NCBI RefSeq assembly: GCF_004027225.2
Contig: NC_044302.2
Location: 75,889,253 to 75,953,252 of the forward strand
Reading direction: 5' to 3'
DNA from: Strigops habroptila
Taxonomy: Eukaryota; Chordata; Aves; Psittaciformes; Psittacidae
Length of the DNA stretch: 64,000 nucleotides
Part shown: in pieces, positions 20,351 through 43,644 of the stretch
Layout: the number at the start of each line of letters is the position of its first letter
Numbering within the stretch: the first letter of the stretch is position 1
The notes under the pieces: model-generated
What the model saw: the letters and a program-made list of their open reading frames with translations, nothing else
Database searches by the model: none
Told to the model about the DNA's origin: nothing
Program-made: the position numbers and the translations under genes

Positions 20351-22600
20351 GATAGGGATTTATGAAACATCCCTTTTGAACCATCATTTTGAAATTTAAC
20401 AAAATTATATTAATGTTAATATTGATATTTAACATGTCTTGCTAATGTCAAGCTATGGGTCAGTGTAACTACAGAAATATTTTAAACAGAATTAGAAATA
20501 TAAGCTGATCATTTTACAGCACTCCGTAATGCAGGATCAGTGTATGAAATCTCAATCAGTATTTTCTAGAATGGTAACTGAATAGCGAAAAACCCCATGC
20601 TCTTCAGGCAGGTTAAATAAACATGCAGGCTTTAAAGAATCCTTCTAGGTTAAGAGTTACTGACACTCAGTAAACCCCAAGATCAGCAGTGACGCATCCC
20701 CTATTTTGTAGCAGCAGTTAATGATAAAAGGTTGTTTAGTGATAGGTATTAAGCATAAGTATTTTCATAATCAAATTAATGCAACTTTTCCCGATTAATT
20801 TATGTGAAGCCATTTCACACTTAATAGTTTTGCTTAGAAATGTGGAAAATAATAGCTGAAGAAAGACTTTAAAATCTTTGTAGCTCTACTAAGAACTTGT
20901 TCATTGAGAAGGTAATTCCAGCTGTCAGAATTTATAGGTTGTAGTTTTAGGACTGGTAGGGCTCTATGTTATATAGTCATGTAGTAACAACTAATTCTGT
21001 TTGTCCTGCAACAGTGTGGTATTTGAAAGTATTTGTATTTTCATAGGCCATTGCTATGCCTTTTTTATTTTTGGCATTGTTTCACTATCTGTGGTACTAA
21101 GATATATACCTCTGGCTGTGTCTTATTTTAGTTTTCCTAATTGAAAGATACCTTATATTCTGTTGAAGAAAATCGATAATGCCACTTTGGAATAGTTTTG
21201 CAAGAACATAAATTTACAAAACCATATGTAGATTATATTAAACAGGGAAAAGCGAAGGATAATGTTGACTTTGAAAGGAGTGGTTGTGCTGTGTTGTTTG
21301 TTTTTTAATAAACGCTTTCTGTCAAGAAATAATTTATTCACAATGAAAGCAGTCCTCAGTGACTGTTTTGGTTCATTTGGTTCCATGAGCCACAAAAATC
21401 CTGCCATGCCTTCATTGTGAAGGGTGGAGAAAAATAGATTGGTGCTGTTAGTGCTACCATGATTCAGATTGGCTTCAGTAGATGTAGTAGATGTAGTGCA
21501 AGATGATTCTGGTATTTTCAGAAACACTAAGCAGGTCTGTTATTTTCTCCATTGAATGACAGCTTCATGTTTGATGTCATAGCCAAAAAAAAGAAAATAC
21601 TGTTCCCAGAAGCCTAATGGATGGATTGTTACTTTTAAGGCAATATGAAGAGGTTTTTTAATCCACTTTGAAGTGTCAATGTGTAGAGCCCTCAGTCCTC
21701 TATGGAAATTTAGTTGGAAATCAATGCTAGGTTTGTACATCTAAATACTGAATTACAGATTGTCTCTGCTAGCCAGGCTACTATTTAAGCATCTTTTGAA
21801 CTTCATGATATAGTTACATAATTATCTTTCATCTCAGAGTTTTATAAGCTGTTGATTTTGTGTGATGAGAAAAGCAAAGTCCCAGTACTAATGTATTTGA
21901 GAGATTTTTTTGGCATTTTGTTTCTGTGGTAAAGAGCATAAGGAAACATCCTTGATGAACTTGTATAAAGGTACACCACAGAGCAAACAGATGAGGATGC
22001 AGTTTTGTAACTGAAGGATGTACATAACATCCACATTCTCAGTTATGTGAAAAGAGGTGTGAGAATTTCTGTTGAATGTTTGTTACCTGTTGAAAGGGGA
22101 TGATGAAATGGAGCAGTAACCTGGGAATTAGTTATGGGTAAAAGAGCAGTGTCACAGAATACTGTATGTGAGAAGGACTTGGGCTTGAGGTGAAGAAGGA
22201 ACCATTTTGAATGTGATTAACTTGAATCACTGCAGAATATTGAGCAGAAAGTAGAGAAGAGGAGACACAGTCAGAGAGAGATAAAGTTGCAAGTCCTGCT
22301 GTTGAAGTCGAGCATTACCAACAATGGTTAGTTGGTAATTTTATACAGTTAAAGTTAATCAATATTTTTTATAGGAAGACTGAGTAGAAAGAAGTTACAG
22401 AATTTAGTGAGTGTTTATGTAGGTGGTAAAACCAAGAAGTTTGAGTCAAAGTGGTATCAAAATTGTGTGACAGAAAGCTACAAAGAGATGTTGTAAGTGG
22501 TGGAGACATTAGCAAGACCTTTTTATGTGTATTTAAAAAAAAAATAGATTGAGAAGGCAGGAGCAGATCATCTTACATTTCAGAGGTTTAGATATATAAA
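20351..22600. other. HMGCR intron 1: nothing recognised
   Basis: This is AT-rich intronic sequence with no supported gene or classified repeat. Confidence 0.5.
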
Positions 22601-22639
22601 TGTGTTTTACGTGGAAGGTTGAAAGGTGGAGATTCTTAC

Positions 22640-22735
22640 TCATCTGTTGCTTAACTGGTTTTGGGGGTATTTTTTTGGGGGGGGGGAATGTGTGTGTTTG
22701 GGTTTGGTTTGGTTTGATTTGGTTTATTCTGAGGG
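22640..22735 (+). repeat. G/T-rich low-complexity tract before HMGCR exon 2
   Basis: Contains G10, a short TG run, then repeated GGTTT units, about 80 bases upstream of the exon 2 acceptor. Confidence 0.7.
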
Positions 22736-22739
22736 ATGA

Positions 22740-35461
<12,722 letters not shown>

Positions 35462-37235
35462 ATACTAAAACGGCTTTGAAATGAAGAGTTGCTCTAGCAA
35501 CTCACCAGATGTATGGGGATAAAAAAAAACCAAAATCTGTGAAGTTTAAAATGAAAATCACCTTTAACATAATGATGTCTATGTAAGATGAAGTGAGAGA
35601 TCAAGGGACTTGTGCGACACTACTTACGCCTTTGACTTTCTTCAGTGGTTAGAGATGACTTCGTAAAGAAGTCCTGTCAGATGTCTTGAGCGTGGCTTTG
35701 GAATTCTTGCTCTTACACATCATTTTCTAAAGGGGCAGTCTTATGTTTTTGCAGGCTGAGATCATTTTGATTTGTAAACTCCTGGTGACCACTGAAAAGT
35801 GATATAATGTACTTTGTACATTAAAAAAAAAAAGTTTGTTCTACACTTGGCTTGGATGCGCAGGTCCTTGCCATCCTTATGTTCTGGTTAGACAAGTGTG
35901 GTTTTTAAAGCGATGGCAAGCCCGATCACTTCCCATGAAATCCCAATTTTAAATTTGTTCACATGTAAAACTTACGTTTTAAGCTATAAGAAATTTTTAT
36001 TGAATCGTTTTAGTTTTTATAGAAACCTCCATATATGTTGTACTGAATTTGCTGCTGCTTCAGCTAAGCAGCATTCAACGTTTCAACTCCACAATTTAGG
36101 TTATTACTTTATGGAAAACTTGTGACCTGTAAAGTTCTGAACTGTTAAATATAATTGGTACTGAAGTAGGGAAAAAACAGTGTCTCTTCAACTGTTTGTT
36201 ATTTAGTCCAGGTAGAAGAAATAGATTTTGAAACTGGTAACTCCAAAAACTGTTATGTGTCAGGCAGGTGTTTAAACAAATGCAGTTTCTCAAACTCCTT
36301 TTGATAAGAGTGCATTCAAATAACAGGAGTCACGAACAGATGTTTACACTTCTTTTAAAGGAAGTCTCTCAAGGTACAGTGTGTGTGTATATTCCTAATT
36401 ATTATTTTTAAGTGTTTGACACCTATTCCCCAGGAATAGGTGTGTATCCGCTGTTTCAGCTGAGATGAAGTGAAGCCAGAAAATCACACTGTTCTCTTAA
36501 CATTAGGGGATTTTCTATTTTAATTCTTTTTAAACTTTCTTTTTGGGTGGGGAGTATTTATTTCAAGAAGAAATCTTACCCTTTTTTCAATGAAAAGTAG
36601 TAATTAAGGGAATTAAATGAAATTATATGTTAATGCAACAAGCAGTTTTTGTATTAAAGTACTGTACTTGGACCAGTGAAGCAGTCTCAGGTGTTCTTAA
36701 TGTAATAGAGAAACCACAAGTTTATTCTGGTTTGATTCACTTTTGGGAATATTGCTAAATGCATCTCCATGGCTAGTTAATCATAGGACGGAAATTGTTA
36801 ATATGCTTGATGATGAGGTGTTTTTTGTTTGGTTTGGGGTTTTTTGTTTGCTTTTTTTGGGGGGCAGATTGGTGGATTGGACTGGGTTTCTTGCTGGAAT
36901 GCAGTGGCATTCCTGCAGGGGGGACTAGCAGAGGTGCTCTTCTAATGTGCAAATTTGGTATAAATCATTATTAGTTGTTTTGTAGTACATCAACAGATTC
37001 ATACCACTGTAATGAGCTCATAAAGCAAATGTGCAAGCATGAGGACATACTACATGCTAGATATGTTATGATAGCATGTGAATATCAAATATCACGAATG
37101 CTTATCTTCCTGCAGTATTGTTGCTAATAGCTACCATTTTAAGGAAAGGTGGAACTACTTTGTTTTTATGTTCATTCAGTGACCTTATTTAAAGTAACAT
37201 GGTCCTGGCAATAAATGGTGGTTCAGTGTTCAGTT
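35462..37235 (+). other. HMGCR: HMGCR 3' untranslated region (end inferred)
   Basis: AT-rich sequence follows the stop with several ATTTA elements and no coding frame. Candidate poly(A) signals are ATTAAA at 36653-36658 and AATAAA at 37210-37215. A 3' UTR of about 1.8 kb ending after the latter would be similar to mammalian HMGCR. The exact cleavage site is inference. Confidence 0.6.
37210..37215 (+). terminator. HMGCR: AATAAA, candidate HMGCR poly(A) signal
   Basis: Canonical hexamer with T/G-rich sequence downstream (GGTGGTTCAGTGTTCAGTTTGGTGG). It is the most distal good candidate before the sequence loses 3' UTR character. Confidence 0.5.
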
Positions 37236-40200
37236 TGGTGGATTTAACTGACATTCTGTCTTGCAGAATTAACATTTTGTATTATTACTGAATTGTGTAC
37301 ATTTTGGTACAGAACTACTTTTTCAGTTTCAGTAAAACAATGGAGAACATGTTCGCTTAATGGTGATATTTTAAGGTTACTTCACGACTTTGTGACATAT
37401 CCTAATAGACAACATGACACAGGAGGGTTAAGGATAACATGGCTGGCGTACGGTACTAAACACAGCAGGGATGTGACACCAAAACCTGCCACGTTGTTGG
37501 CACAAGCCTGTACTTCCTTATCCTCCTTGAAGCTGCATCAACACACAGTTTGCCCAACTGGGAGAACTAACTTAACCCCCAGGTCTTTTGCTGGGGCCTG
37601 TTTTCCCCCTTTTCCTCACCTGTAGTTCAACTCCTATTCTTGATGTTGGCAATGTCTGTCAGTCTGTCTATCATCAGATATTGCACTGCAGCCCACAGTC
37701 TCTCTCCTTGGTGCTACCGCCTTTATGCCAGAAGCAGAGGTTACCATTTCAGATGTGTCGGAAAGTTTAGGGAACTGAAGCGCTCTTGTTTCCCTGCATG
37801 CCTGACAGTGATGCACTTAAGCATTGCTGCAAAGTTTGTGTAACAAGAACGCTTCAGTGCAGGAACAGTCTTGTGCAGTTTGTTTTGCATCCTTGGCAGA
37901 ACCAAACCAGCTGGATTCACGTTCCTAGAGCTGCTGCAACTTAAATGCTGTACTATTACAATTGATACCATTTTCTAAGTATTTTAAAACCCTAGGAAAA
38001 TGTAGTAAAAATAGTGTATTTGACTCTGGTTACTAGCTTGCTTCTCTTTGCCTGGATCACCTCCTTTTCTCTCGTGTTGTGAATACACTTCACCCCTGCC
38101 ACACAGCAGTCCTGCTCCTGCTGTCTGACATGAACGTTTCAGAGCTGTGGGGCTCGGAAGCTGTCTCTAACTACCCAGCTGTTGCCTGCTTTGATTTCTC
38201 TCAGCAGCAGCAGTCCCAGCCAGTGATGTGTGCCTTCCCAACAGGGCAGCAGCCACGCTTGTGCCGGAGGTACCTGCGATACCAGGAGCCTGCGGCGGAG
38301 GCTGCCTTGGTGCTGGGACAGGGGTGCGAGCCAGGGCGCTGCTGAGCAGACACACCAGTTCCCAGAAGAGAGCGGGGCCGAGGGGCCGCTTTGTCTCTAA
38401 GAGGAGTGTTCAAGTGTAGGCACAGCATTGCTGGGACAGTTTCACCCTTGGCGTGAATGAACCCAGGGTAAGGGGAACACAGCCCTGGGAAAAGCTGTGG
38501 TAGAGGGTCCATCCTCCCGCTTCTTCCAGCTACCTTTTGGGATGGAGTGAGAGCTCTTACTGCTCACAGTGCTCAGAGCCATAGGCTCCATCATCAGCAA
38601 TCCACAACCTCAGACAAGTGGTATTCCAACAAGGGAGTCACTGTGTAAAAACCTTTCCTCACCCTCAAAACAAGTGGGTGATGTTGTGACGTTCTTTCAC
38701 CCAGAACTGTCCACTCGCAGTGTTTCACCCATAGCCCATAACCAGTCAAGCCTGCTTTACATGTGTTGCACAGGAATAACCTGTGATATGCTGACAAGGA
38801 TAAAATTTATTTTAAAGTTACTTTAAACAGGCCCAGTACTAGTGTAACAGTACAGACAGCTGCCCAGCTCATGCCCCTTCTTTTATACGTGAGCGCAGGC
38901 ACACCTCTGTGTGAGCTGGCCTGGTTTAACAACACTAAACCAGTTTAAATCAGTTCACATTTAGGAATATAGGTTCTAAAAGGAACCTTTATTAGCGAAA
39001 AAAATGCGCAGGGCTATCAGGCACACAGAGAGACACCACTGCCTAAATAAATTGCACCTTTCCAGGGATAATCTTGGCTTTCCCAAGTGAAAATTATTTC
39101 TGGGTAAGTCTAAAAACTTGGACACTCCCTAAAGAAATGTTCTCACAGCAGCTTCTTTTAATATTTAACAAAAAGGACCCTAAACTGGTCATTTCAAATC
39201 GAGGGGACACAGTCACACAGCATAGAAAACTACATGCAACTTCAGTTTTTGCTTTGGTAATAAAAGTTTAGGAAGGGCCAAGTCTGGAAGCCACCAGGCT
39301 CGCCAGCTCATTGAACTACCTCACTTGAAAAATGTTCCTGCTTTGCGAGATGAGGAGGAATAAATCACCATGTGTATTACAGAGACGCCAGCAACAAGGC
39401 ATCAGTTACCTGCTGTTTGTTGTCTTCTCTCTCTGTGCTGTAAGCTTATGTGATCCCTTCATGTAAGACAGACCCTCAGCTATAGACAGAGACACTGTAC
39501 TGGTTGTGGTGAAATGGACAGGAATAACCCAACATCTCTGAGTTACCTTTTCAGACAGAAAATCGCTTACAGAGTAATCCCGGCCCTGAAATCCTGTCAA
39601 CAACTTCTAAAAACATAAATGATGCAATAAGCTCATTATGGAAATTGCTTGTTACATAACTAGAGTAATTAATGTCAGCAAGCTCACACACATATTTGTG
39701 GGGTGGAAGGCTTTTTGATACTAATTCACCACCAGTGAAGGAAGAGTGCTGTACGCTTAGTCCAAGAGCAGTTTTGATCAATAAAGGTGACACAACTGGG
39801 GATTCGGACCCAAAGCCTGTGAGAAAAGAGGACAAAAACCCAACCAAGTAGCAAGTAATTAAAACCTTTTATATCCATCTTCCATCTGACTGGCCCTTCC
39901 TACTGCTTGTGTGACTCAGTGTGAGAGCCTGGCTGATCCCATATTCCACCAGGCACTTCCCTGCAGGAGGGCTCTGCTCTGCGCTCTTGAAACGCTGTGG
40001 TGCAGAGCTGAGACAAAAGCCTGGCCCCACAAGGGCACCCTGTGTCCCTGACACAGCCAGGTGTGCAGGAAAGGTTTGAAAGGGAGTTGAGCAGAGCTTA
40101 GGTAGGTGGCTGTGAACAACATGTTTACTCTCCATTCCTATCTCTGTGTATCTCCTTCTCCTCCATCTGTCTGACCAACTGCCTTTGGCATCTGCTGTGC

Positions 40201-40420
40201 CTTATCTTCAGCAACTGCAGGAAAAGGTTCTTTTTAAAACACCTTCAAGACATGGAGGAACACAACAGAGCTGCCAGGCCCGAGGTGACATGCAGCTCAG
40301 CAGCTGCAGGACTGGCTCCTCGCTGTCCTTTACACCACTGGCGAGCGGATTTGGAGATGTTTGGGGTGGAGGGGGCACCGCTCTCACTCACCTGCTTTGT
40401 CCAGCCCTACACGTGTGGAA
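37236..40420. other. intergenic, HMGCR to CR1: no gene recognised
   Basis: Mixed-composition sequence with only short frames on both strands. None has splice context, family resemblance or codon bias. No repeat was classified by eye. Confidence 0.5.
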
Positions 40421-40558
40421 GTGTTCAAGGCCAGGCTGGATGGAAGCTTGAGCAACCTGACCTAGTGAGAGATGTTCCTGCCCATGGCAGAGGGTTGGAC
40501 TAGATGATCTCGAAAAGCCCCTTCAAACCCAAACCATCCTGTGACTCTGATTCTGTAA
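40421..40558 (+). mobile_element. CR1 3'-end fragment
   Basis: GAAGTGTTCAAGGCCAGGCTGGATGG, then GGTTGGACTAGATGATCTCGAAAAGCCCCTTCAAACCC and a terminal TGTGACTCTGATTCTG: the plus-oriented end of a CR1 copy. Confidence 0.8.
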
Positions 40559-41509
40559 TGGGGTTTTTTCTGCATTACAGTATGGCGTATCTCCTCAGAC
40601 TGTGGGGCAGAACTATCTGAGGTACCTGCAACTGGAGAATTTAAAACAACTTGCATTTCAAAACATTAAAGTAGACATCCTCTTTGCGGAGTTTGGGCAT
40701 TGGTGGTTAATACTACTGTGCACCTTACCTAGGCAGAAGAGATAAGGTGTATCACCACAGAAAAAAGTGAACCTCAGAAACTATCCCTTGTAAAAAACTA
40801 GAGGGCATTTTTTACTCATTTTTGCTTTTCCTAGCTACTTCTCTCAATATGTATTCTTTCATTCCAACTGCATCATGACCACATTAGCTGAAATTGATCT
40901 GCATACAAGAGAGAACCTATTTTTCCGCTTTTAGAAGCATAACAGAACTTGTAAACCATTACCCAAACCTTTTGCCGACTATTTTCTTCCTTTATTTCAA
41001 GACAGACCTCTCACCCGCCATTGGGGCAGTATGTACAATACACAACCACTGCGGCAGCAGTTCCAGTTTCACCAGCACTGGGGTCCCCCCTGGACTGAAG
41101 TCATCCCTGTTCAACTGCGCAGCTGCAGTTGAGGCTAGCTCTGATATATATGGGCCGAAACAAATTATTGCTGGCCAGGAAAGCACACTTACTTGTGCAG
41201 TTTCCCATTTGCTGGTGTTTACACGATTTATGTGCGGGAGGCAAAGAACACCACCGCTGCCTGGAGACACTGACAAAGGAAAGACCCTTTGTGCTGCCAT
41301 CTGTGTGGCATGAAGCCCCGTTACAAAAGCTGCTAAGGAAAATGCCGAATTTCTAACTCAAGCTTGGGGACCTGCAGGACCAGTTCGACCTGCACGTACT
41401 GGATGTTTCTCATACTTTTTTAAAATGGAGGCTTTTCTGTCTAGAACCAGTGTGAAACCCACCATGTACAGATGAGGAACTTGACAGGGTGGATTTCTGC
41501 CTTTCCAAT
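40559..41509. other. intergenic: nothing recognised
   Basis: About 950 bases between two CR1 fragments of opposite orientation. No supported gene. Confidence 0.5.
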
Positions 41510-41935
41510 CATAGAATCAATTAGGTTGGAAAAGACCTTTAAGATCATCAAGTCCAACCGTTACCCCAGCACTGCCAAGACCACCACTAACCTGTGTCCC
41601 TAAGGGCCTCATCTACACGGTTTTTGAACGCTTCCAGGGATGGTGATTCCACCACTGCTTCCCTGGGCAGCCTGTTCCAATGCCTGATCACCCTTCAGTG
41701 AAGAAATTCCTGATGAAGTTCCTAATCTCCAGTCTAAACTTTCCCTGGTACAGCTTGAGGCCGTTACCTCTTGTCCTATCGCTTGTTACTTGGGAGAAGA
41801 GACTGACACCACCTCGCTCCATCCTCCTTTCAGGTAGCTGTAGAGAGTGACAGGGTCCCCCCCTGAGACTTCTATTCTCCAGACTAAACAACCCCAGTTC
41901 CCTCATCACACTTGTGCTCCAGGCCCTTCACCAGC
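41510..41935 (-). mobile_element. CR1 fragment abutting the MED18 CpG island
   Basis: The plus strand reads AATCATAGAATCAATTAGGTTGGAAAAGACCTTTAAGATCATCAAGTCCAACC, then TTCCCTGGGCAGCCTGTTCC and CTTGTTACTTGGGAGAAGAG: a minus-strand CR1 of the same subfamily as 12410-13062. Its 5' truncation point lies at about 41935, right where the CpG island begins. Confidence 0.85.
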
Positions 41936-42077
41936 TCCCTTGCCGTTCCCGTCCCATCCCCTGACACCAGTTTGCTGCCCGAGCTGCCGCAGGCACCCGA
42001 GAACCTCCCCGCCCCGGCGCGCTGCTGCCGGCCCTTCTGGCGGGGCGGCCGGCGGCGAGGGGCAGGCACACCGCGCT

Positions 42078-42122
42078 GCCCCCCGCACTCACCGCGCTGC
42101 CCCCCGCACCCACCGCGCTGCC
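42078..42122. repeat. short GC-rich tandem repeat upstream of MED18
   Basis: About 15-17 base units (ACCGCGCTGCCCCCCGCACY) are repeated roughly three times, with a diverged copy after. It lies in the MED18 CpG island. Confidence 0.6.
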
Positions 42123-42385
42123 GCCGGCACACCGGGTTTTGCGCGCCCGCCTTTCCCCGCAGGGGGCGGCCCTGCACTGCGGTCCGAGCCGGGGCTGCCG
42201 GCGCTGAGCTGCGGCGCCCGCACAGGGCGGGAGGAGCGGCCCGGCCCGGCCTCCCCCTCCCCTCCCGTCCCCTCCGGGCGGGCGCGGCACCGCCGGGCCG
42301 CCGGGTGGCGCTGGCGCCCCGTTAGCACAACCGCCGCCGCCAGCCCTCCTCGCTCCGGCCGGTTCTTTGCGGCGCGTCCCGCACC

Positions 42386-42458
42386 ATGGAGGCGCCCCCC
42401 GTGACCATGATGCCCGTCTCGGGCGGCACCATCAACATGATGGAGTACCTGCTCCAAG
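42386..42458 (+). CDS. MED18: MED18 first coding exon
   Basis: 24 codons plus one base, in the context GCACC-ATGG (a strong Kozak match). Ends CTCCAAG|GTAAGC. Confidence 0.93.
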
Positions 42459-43258
42459 GTAAGCGGCGGGCGGGCGGGCAGCTCCCTCCCGCCGCCCAGG
42501 AGAGCGCCCGGCGGCCCGGCCTGCCCGCCGCGCTGCCAGGCCGCTCCGCATGGGCCGGGGGGCGGTCCCGGCGCTGCGCGGTGCGCGGGAAGGGAGGCGG
42601 GCGCGGGGCCCGTGGCGGCACACGCGGCGGGGAGCGCCCCGCTCTGCTGGGCGGGGAGCGCAGAGGAGGGTCGGGGTAACGGAGGCGCTGTGGGCCCGCC
42701 GCAGGGAGCGTGCTGGACCAGTGCCTGGAGAGCCTGCTGCACCGGCTGCGCGGCCTCTGCGACAACATGGAGCCGGAGACCTTCCTGGACCACGAGATGG
42801 TGTTCCTGCTGAAGGGGCAGCAGGCCAGCCCCTTCGTGCTGCGGGCGCGGCGCTCCATGGACAAGAGCGGCATGCCCTGGCATTTGCGGTACTTGGGACA
42901 GCCGGAGATCGGCGACAAGAACCGCCACGCGCTGGTGCGCAACTGCGTGGACATCGCCACTTCGGACAACCTGACAGACTTCCTGGTGGAGATGGGCTTC
43001 CGCATGGACCACGAGTTCGTGGCCAAGGGGCACGTGTTCCGCAAGGGCATCATGAAGATCATGGTGTACAAGATCTTCCGCATCCTAATGCCAGGAAACA
43101 CAGACAGCATCGAGCCACTCTCCCTCTCCTACCTGGTGGAGCTCAACGTGGTTGCGCCAGCGGGACAGGACATTGTTTCTGATGACATGAGGAACTTTGC
43201 TGAGCAATTGAAGCCTCTAGTGCACCTGGAAAAAATTGACCCCAAAAGGCTAATGTGA
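42386..43258 (+). CDS. MED18: MED18, Mediator complex subunit 18 (complete, two coding exons)
   Basis: MED18 is a head-module subunit of Mediator, pairing with MED20 and contacting RNA polymerase II and general factors in the nucleus. Exons 42386-42458 and 42705-43258 join through GTAAGC/GCCGCAG splice sites into 209 codons, giving 208 residues, the human length. The protein begins MEAPPVTMMPVSGGTINMME and ends LVHLEKIDPKRLM. It matches human MED18 almost residue for residue, as I recall that sequence, including RNCVDIATSDNLTDF and MGFRMDHEFVAKGHVFRKG. The first intron follows codon 24 (LLQ|G), which I believe is the vertebrate position, so this is not a processed retrocopy. Codons are strongly GC-ending, unlike HMGCR next door. 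The location between HMGCR and CERT1 differs from human, where MED18 is on chromosome 1. Confidence 0.96.
42705..43258 (+). CDS. MED18: MED18 second coding exon
   Basis: 554 bases completing the Gly25 codon and encoding the rest of the two-fold beta-barrel-type MED18 domain to the TGA stop. No internal damage. Confidence 0.95.
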
Positions 43259-43385
43259 TTGAAAGCGGGGCAGTCAAGGCATTGGTTTTGTTAGTGTTTC
43301 TGAGGAGGTTGTTTTTCTAAAAAGCCTGTTGAGGGGAAATCGAATCAGGGAGAGGGGAATAAAGGACTACCTGTCAGTTTTGTTA
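43259..43385 (+). other. MED18: MED18 3' UTR (short form)
   Basis: Sequence from the stop to just past an AATAAA at 43358-43363 with a T/G-rich downstream stretch (GTCAGTTTTGTTAGTTG). A longer alternative 3' UTR is possible. Confidence 0.55.
43358..43363 (+). terminator. MED18: AATAAA, candidate MED18 poly(A) signal
   Basis: Canonical hexamer 100 bases after the stop, followed by U/GU-rich sequence on the transcript strand. Confidence 0.6.
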
Positions 43386-43596
43386 GTTGCAGTTACTGGG
43401 TGTTTTTCCTTCACTTGTGGATGTGAACAAGAGCAGACAGTTTAAATCAGTGCTATTCAAAACATCAGTAAATGCTAATTATTGGTATTTTTCCTTCCTT
43501 TGTTGGGGAGATACCTGCTAGAAAGCAAATTGTCTAACAATCCAAAACCATCAGACTTGAGTTCATCCTTCTGTGTACCCACATCCTGGTGAGGCC

Positions 43597-43640
43597 TTTT
43601 TTTTTTTTTTTCCTTTTTTTTTTAATTTTTTTACTTTATT
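43597..43640 (-). repeat. oligo-T tract; minus strand reads AATAAA then A-runs
   Basis: On the plus strand T15-CC-T10-AA-T7. Read on the minus strand, an AATAAA (43640-43635) is followed within a few bases by long adenine runs. This could be a CERT1 poly(A) site with genomic A-tract, the tail of an old retroposed sequence, or chance. Confidence 0.5.
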
Positions 43641-43644
43641 TTGA

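Larger units (their letters stand above)
41950..43080. promoter_or_regulatory. MED18: CpG island and promoter of MED18
   Basis: Extremely GC-rich, CpG-dense sequence covers the promoter, both coding exons and the intron of MED18. It includes three tandem near-copies of a CACCGCGCTGCCCCCCGCA unit around 42077-42120. No TATA box is visible. The 5' UTR probably starts in 42200-42380. Confidence 0.7.

Noticed and set aside
42089-43033. 314-codon and 262-codon minus-strand frames
   Set aside because: They are antisense shadows of the GC-rich MED18 coding exons and intron, with unnatural composition.
42550-43182. 210-codon plus-strand frame overlapping MED18 in another frame
   Set aside because: It is an alternative frame of the MED18 exon and intron. 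The MED18 frame itself is conserved to the residue.
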